A stretch of 8,399 bases of DNA from an uncultured Bacteroidota bacterium (GTDB lineage Bacteria; Bacteroidota; Bacteroidia; Chitinophagales; Chitinophagaceae), in assembly GCA_903933995.1 (NCBI GenBank), contig CAIZMD010000582.1, positions 1-8,399 of the forward strand, given 5' to 3'. This document shows positions 5,849 through 8,399 of the stretch, one piece after another. A program made the position numbers and the translations under genes. The notes beneath the pieces are model-generated. The model was not told the origin of the DNA. It was given only the letters and a program-made list of their open reading frames with translations, and searched no databases. Each line of letters opens with the position of its first letter. Position 1 is the stretch's first letter.

Positions 5849-6799
5849 ATGAAAAAATTCGGAAAAATTCTGCTGGCCATTTTTGCCCTTTTTCTTGGCA
5901 TGCTTTTTTTAATTGGTGTATTTTTTTATAGAAATGATATTCCTGTAGAAAAATTGAAATTGCTCTATGCCAGTCCCACGTCCAAATTTCTTCCTTTGAT
6001 GGGAATGAATGTTCATTATAGAGATGAAGGAAATGCCCAAGATAGTATTCCCATTGTTTTAATACATGGCACATCTTCCTCTCTTCTAACTTGGGATAGT
6101 GTGGTAGACCATTTAAAAGACAAGCATCGCATCATCAGAATGGATCTTCCTGCATTTGGATTAACAGGCCCCAATCCAACAAGGGATTATAGTTTTGATT
6201 TTTATACCCAGTTTGTAGATAGCTTTCTCCAAAAACTACAAGTAAAAAAATGCATTGTCATTGGCAATTCATTAGGTGGCGGTATTGCTTGGCATTATGC
6301 ATTAGCCTTTCCTCAAAATGTTGCCAAATTGGTCTTGGTTGATGCCACTGGGTTTTCAACTCTAACCAAATCAAAAGGGGCTATTGGGTTTAAAATTGCC
6401 CAAACACCGGTACTAAACCAAGTTGTCAAATTTGTCACCCCAAGATTTTTGGTTAAAAAAAGTTTGGAAGACGTATATGTTGACGATTCCAGAATCAGTG
6501 ATTCACTGGTGGATATTTATTTTAAAATGACACTCAGAGAAGGCAATAGGGCTGCTTTAATTGATAGAATGCGTTCAGGTTTCCAAAACGAATCGGCCAA
6601 AATTGCGGGTATTAAAACACCCACCTTAATCATTTGGGGAGATGGGGATCAACTCATTCCTGTTGCACACGCTTATCTGTTTCAAAAAGCCATTCCCAAT
6701 AGTCAACTATCTATCTTCAAGTCAGTGGGGCATGTACCCATGGAAGAATCGCCCAAGCAGTTCTCTACTATTTTGAGCCAGTATTTGGATCAACCATAA
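5849..6799 (+). CDS. Membrane-anchored alpha/beta hydrolase
   Basis: The 316-residue protein has an N-terminal hydrophobic helix (residues 7-26 after MKKFGK), which should anchor it in the inner membrane with the enzyme outside the cytoplasm, or act as an uncleaved signal. The rest is an alpha/beta hydrolase fold (PF00561/PF12697). Visible are the oxyanion motif HGTSSS at 73-78, the strand IIRMDLPAFGLTG at 95-107, the nucleophile elbow GNSLGG with Ser141, the acid Asp267 in WGDGDQLIP and the base His295 in GHVPMEES. The Ser-Asp-His triad is therefore complete and the enzyme should be active as an esterase, lipase-like or other hydrolase; the substrate cannot be read from sequence. The gene follows mgtE after 36 bases and may be co-transcribed, though no functional link is apparent. 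It converges on dapA with 22 bases between the stops. Confidence 0.9.
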   Translation: MKKFGKILLAIFALFLGMLFLIGVFFYRNDIPVEKLKLLYASPTSKFLPLMGMNVHYRDEGNAQDSIPIVLIHGTSSSLLTWDSVVDHLKDKHRIIRMDLPAFGLTGPNPTRDYSFDFYTQFVDSFLQKLQVKKCIVIGNSLGGGIAWHYALAFPQNVAKLVLVDATGFSTLTKSKGAIGFKIAQTPVLNQVVKFVTPRFLVKKSLEDVYVDDSRISDSLVDIYFKMTLREGNRAALIDRMRSGFQNESAKIAGIKTPTLIIWGDGDQLIPVAHAYLFQKAIPNSQLSIFKSVGHVPMEESPKQFSTILSQYLDQP

Positions 6800-6821
6800 A
6801 TGTTTTGAAAACTTGTAGATG

Positions 6822-7703
6822 CTATTTGCCTAAATACGCTTTTACCTTTTCATGAACCCCATGGCTTAATGGAACAACGGGGAGTCGCAAATGATTGCCA
6901 ATTAAACCCTGTTCAAACATAAAGGCTTTAACACCTGCAGGATTATTTTCTGTGAACATGATGTCATAGGCATCCATCAATTGGTCGTTGATAGTTTTTG
7001 CCGATGCAAAATCACCAATCAAGCAATTGCGAACCATATCTGAAAACGCGTGAGGAAAAGCATTTGCAGCCACGCTGATAACACCATCCATTCCGCAAGC
7101 TAACTGAGGTAGGGCTAGTGCATCATCTCCACTAACTACCAGAAAATCTGCTGGCTTGTCTCTGAGAATGGTCATACACTGGGTCATATCGCCACCGGCT
7201 TCCTTGATACCTCCAATATTGGCAACTTCATGGGCCAGCTTTAAAGTGGTTGCAGCAGACATATTACGGCCAGTTCTTCCCGGAACATTATAAAGGATCA
7301 CTGGTTTGGGAGAAGCTTCTGCTATGGCTTTATAATGATAATACAAGCCTTCTTGTGAAGGCTTATTGTAATAAGGCGATGCACTTAATACGGCAGCCGC
7401 TTTATCCAATGGAAACTTTTGTAAGTCTTGAATAAGCTCATGGGTATTATTTCCGCCAATCCCTACCACAACTGGAACACGGTCCGCTACCCTATCAAAA
7501 GTAAATTGAACAATATCCAATTTTTCCTGCTTGTCTAAAACGGGTGTTTCCCCTGTTGTACCCAGTGTTACCAAATATTCTACTTTCCCATCAATTAGAT
7601 GATCGATCACTTTTCCCAAAGCATCAAAATCAATCTCAAAATTTGATTTGAAAGGAGTGATCACTGCTACTCCGGTACCACGTAAAATGTTCTTTAAAGA
7701 CAT
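6822..7703 (-). CDS. dapA: 4-hydroxy-tetrahydrodipicolinate synthase
   Basis: DapA condenses pyruvate with aspartate-4-semialdehyde, the first committed step toward diaminopimelate (peptidoglycan) and lysine, in the cytoplasm. The 293 residues match the family length and form a TIM barrel (PF00701). Active-site motifs are intact: GTTGETPVL with Thr49 and Thr50, SPYYNKPSQEGLYYHY with Tyr112, LYNVPGRTG with Tyr138 and Arg143, and the Schiff-base Lys167 in GGIKEAGGD. By comparison with E. coli these correspond to Thr44/45, Tyr107, Tyr133, Arg138 and Lys161. The gene starts 24 bases after the accA stop, so the two are probably one transcript with accA first. I see no promoter of its own in that gap. 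dapA-like aldolases can have other substrates, but the set of residues here fits true DapA well. Confidence 0.96.
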   Translation of the reverse strand: MSLKNILRGTGVAVITPFKSNFEIDFDALGKVIDHLIDGKVEYLVTLGTTGETPVLDKQEKLDIVQFTFDRVADRVPVVVGIGGNNTHELIQDLQKFPLDKAAAVLSASPYYNKPSQEGLYYHYKAIAEASPKPVILYNVPGRTGRNMSAATTLKLAHEVANIGGIKEAGGDMTQCMTILRDKPADFLVVSGDDALALPQLACGMDGVISVAANAFPHAFSDMVRNCLIGDFASAKTINDQLMDAYDIMFTENNPAGVKAFMFEQGLIGNHLRLPVVPLSHGVHEKVKAYLGK

Positions 7704-7727
7704 GCGTTAGATTTATTGGTAGTTGCT

Positions 7728-8399
7728 TTATTGTTCTATGTTTTGTGTTTCGTTTGCTGGAATATCTTCCCAGAAACCCATTTGACCATATTTGTCAATT
7801 CTTTCATTCACCCTTTGCAAAGGGTCTTTGTGCTGTACTTCTTCTAGTGCTTTAATGATATAGGTTTTCAGAATATCTGCAGCAGCAGCATAATCCCAAT
7901 GGGCTCCCCCATCTGGCTCGTGTACAATTTCATCTACCAATCCAAAACCTTTCATATCAGTAGGTGTGAGTTTTAATTGTTCGGCCGCAGTTTCTTTTTT
8001 ATCCCAGCTACGCCACAATATAGAACTACAACTTTCAGGAGAAATCACCGTGTACCAAGTATTCTCCATCATCAAGGTTTTATCACCTACACCAATCCCT
8101 AATGCTCCACCACTGGCGCCTTCACCAATAATCACAATGACAATGGGTACTTTTAATCGAATCATTTCATAGATATTCCTAGCAATGGCTTCTCCCTGCC
8201 CACGCTCTTCTGCTTCTAAGCCAGGAAATGCACCGGGGGTATCTATTAAACAAATAACCGGTTTATTAAATTTCTCCGCCAAACGCATCAAGCGCAAAGC
8301 CTTTCTATATCCCTCTGGGTTTGCCATACCAAAATTGCGCAACTGACGCATTTTGGTATTGATTCCTTTCTGTTGGCCAATCATCATAACGGTTTGCCC
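7728..8399 (-). CDS. accA: Acetyl-CoA carboxylase carboxyltransferase subunit alpha, N-terminus cut by the window
   Basis: AccA, with AccD, moves the carboxyl group from carboxybiotin to acetyl-CoA to make malonyl-CoA, the first committed step of fatty acid synthesis. About 223 residues of the usual roughly 320 lie in the window. The frame is open to base 8399 (reading GQTVMMIGQQKG), so the ATG at 8387 is internal, not the start. Family motifs follow in order: NFGMANPEGYRKALRLM, VICLIDTPGAFPG, EERGQGEAIARNIYEM, the glycine-rich oxyanion region IGEGASGGALGIGVGDK, and TVISPESCSSILWR, then GLVDEIVHEPDGGAH near the C-terminus. All agree closely with E. coli AccA. There is no sign of the fused AccD-AccA form in the part seen. 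The missing N-terminal part and the promoter are to the right of the window. dapA follows 24 bases downstream. Confidence 0.97.
   Translation of the reverse strand, partial: GQTVMMIGQQKGINTKMRQLRNFGMANPEGYRKALRLMRLAEKFNKPVICLIDTPGAFPGLEAEERGQGEAIARNIYEMIRLKVPIVIVIIGEGASGGALGIGVGDKTLMMENTWYTVISPESCSSILWRSWDKKETAAEQLKLTPTDMKGFGLVDEIVHEPDGGAHWDYAAAADILKTYIIKALEEVQHKDPLQRVNERIDKYGQMGFWEDIPANETQNIEQ

Noticed and set aside
6802..6812. GTTTTGAAAAC inverted repeat between the hydrolase and dapA as a bidirectional terminator
   Set aside because: The loop would be one base, and opening it to three leaves only four pairs, mostly A-T, with no T run after it.
8385..8387. ATG as the true start of accA
   Set aside because: The codons to its right read Gly-Gln-Thr-Val, matching the conserved AccA stretch before the GHQKG-like motif; the gene continues past the window.

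Overview
The window looks like chromosomal, mostly housekeeping DNA from a member of the Bacteroidota, probably Chitinophagaceae or a close relative. This rests on AT-rich coding sequence, the lack of clear Shine-Dalgarno sites, a good TAnnTTTG-type promoter, and the gene families present: a DUF3472 protein fused to an FKBP domain, and a sugar transferase with a receiver-like head. The genus cannot be fixed from this sequence. Eight protein genes fill almost the whole window, two of them cut by the window edges. I see no tRNA, rRNA, CRISPR array, insertion sequence or prophage, and no gene-free stretch longer than about 100 bases.

Layout. At the left edge (1-523, plus) is the C-terminal half of a beta-propeller lactonase of the 6-phosphogluconolactonase family. 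It converges, with one base between the stop codons, on three minus-strand genes. In transcription order these are a secreted DUF5077/DUF3472/FKBP protein (3858-2191), a single-domain response regulator (2113-1715), and a sugar transferase whose N-terminus is a degenerate receiver domain (1703-525). The last two are 11 bases apart and almost certainly form one unit. Further right, a small SET-domain protein (4341-3958, minus) is divergent from the magnesium channel/transporter gene mgtE (4421-5812, plus). mgtE is followed after 36 bases by a membrane-anchored alpha/beta hydrolase (5849-6799, plus). That gene converges on the minus-strand pair accA (partial, running off the right edge) and dapA, which are 24 bases apart.

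How the genes work together. accA (malonyl-CoA for fatty acids) and dapA (diaminopimelate and lysine) supply membrane and cell-wall precursors. The response regulator and receiver-headed phosphoglycosyltransferase look like a signalling-linked first step of surface glycan assembly. The other genes show no clear joint pathway.

The most interesting item is the pair at 525-2113. A receiver with all its phosphorylation residues sits directly upstream of a membrane phosphoglycosyltransferase that carries a receiver-like domain lacking the phospho-accepting Asp and the conserved Lys. The transferase also has a four-cysteine insertion in its catalytic domain. This suggests glycan-chain initiation controlled through protein contact between a live and a dead receiver. 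I cannot say from sequence alone whether this is undescribed.
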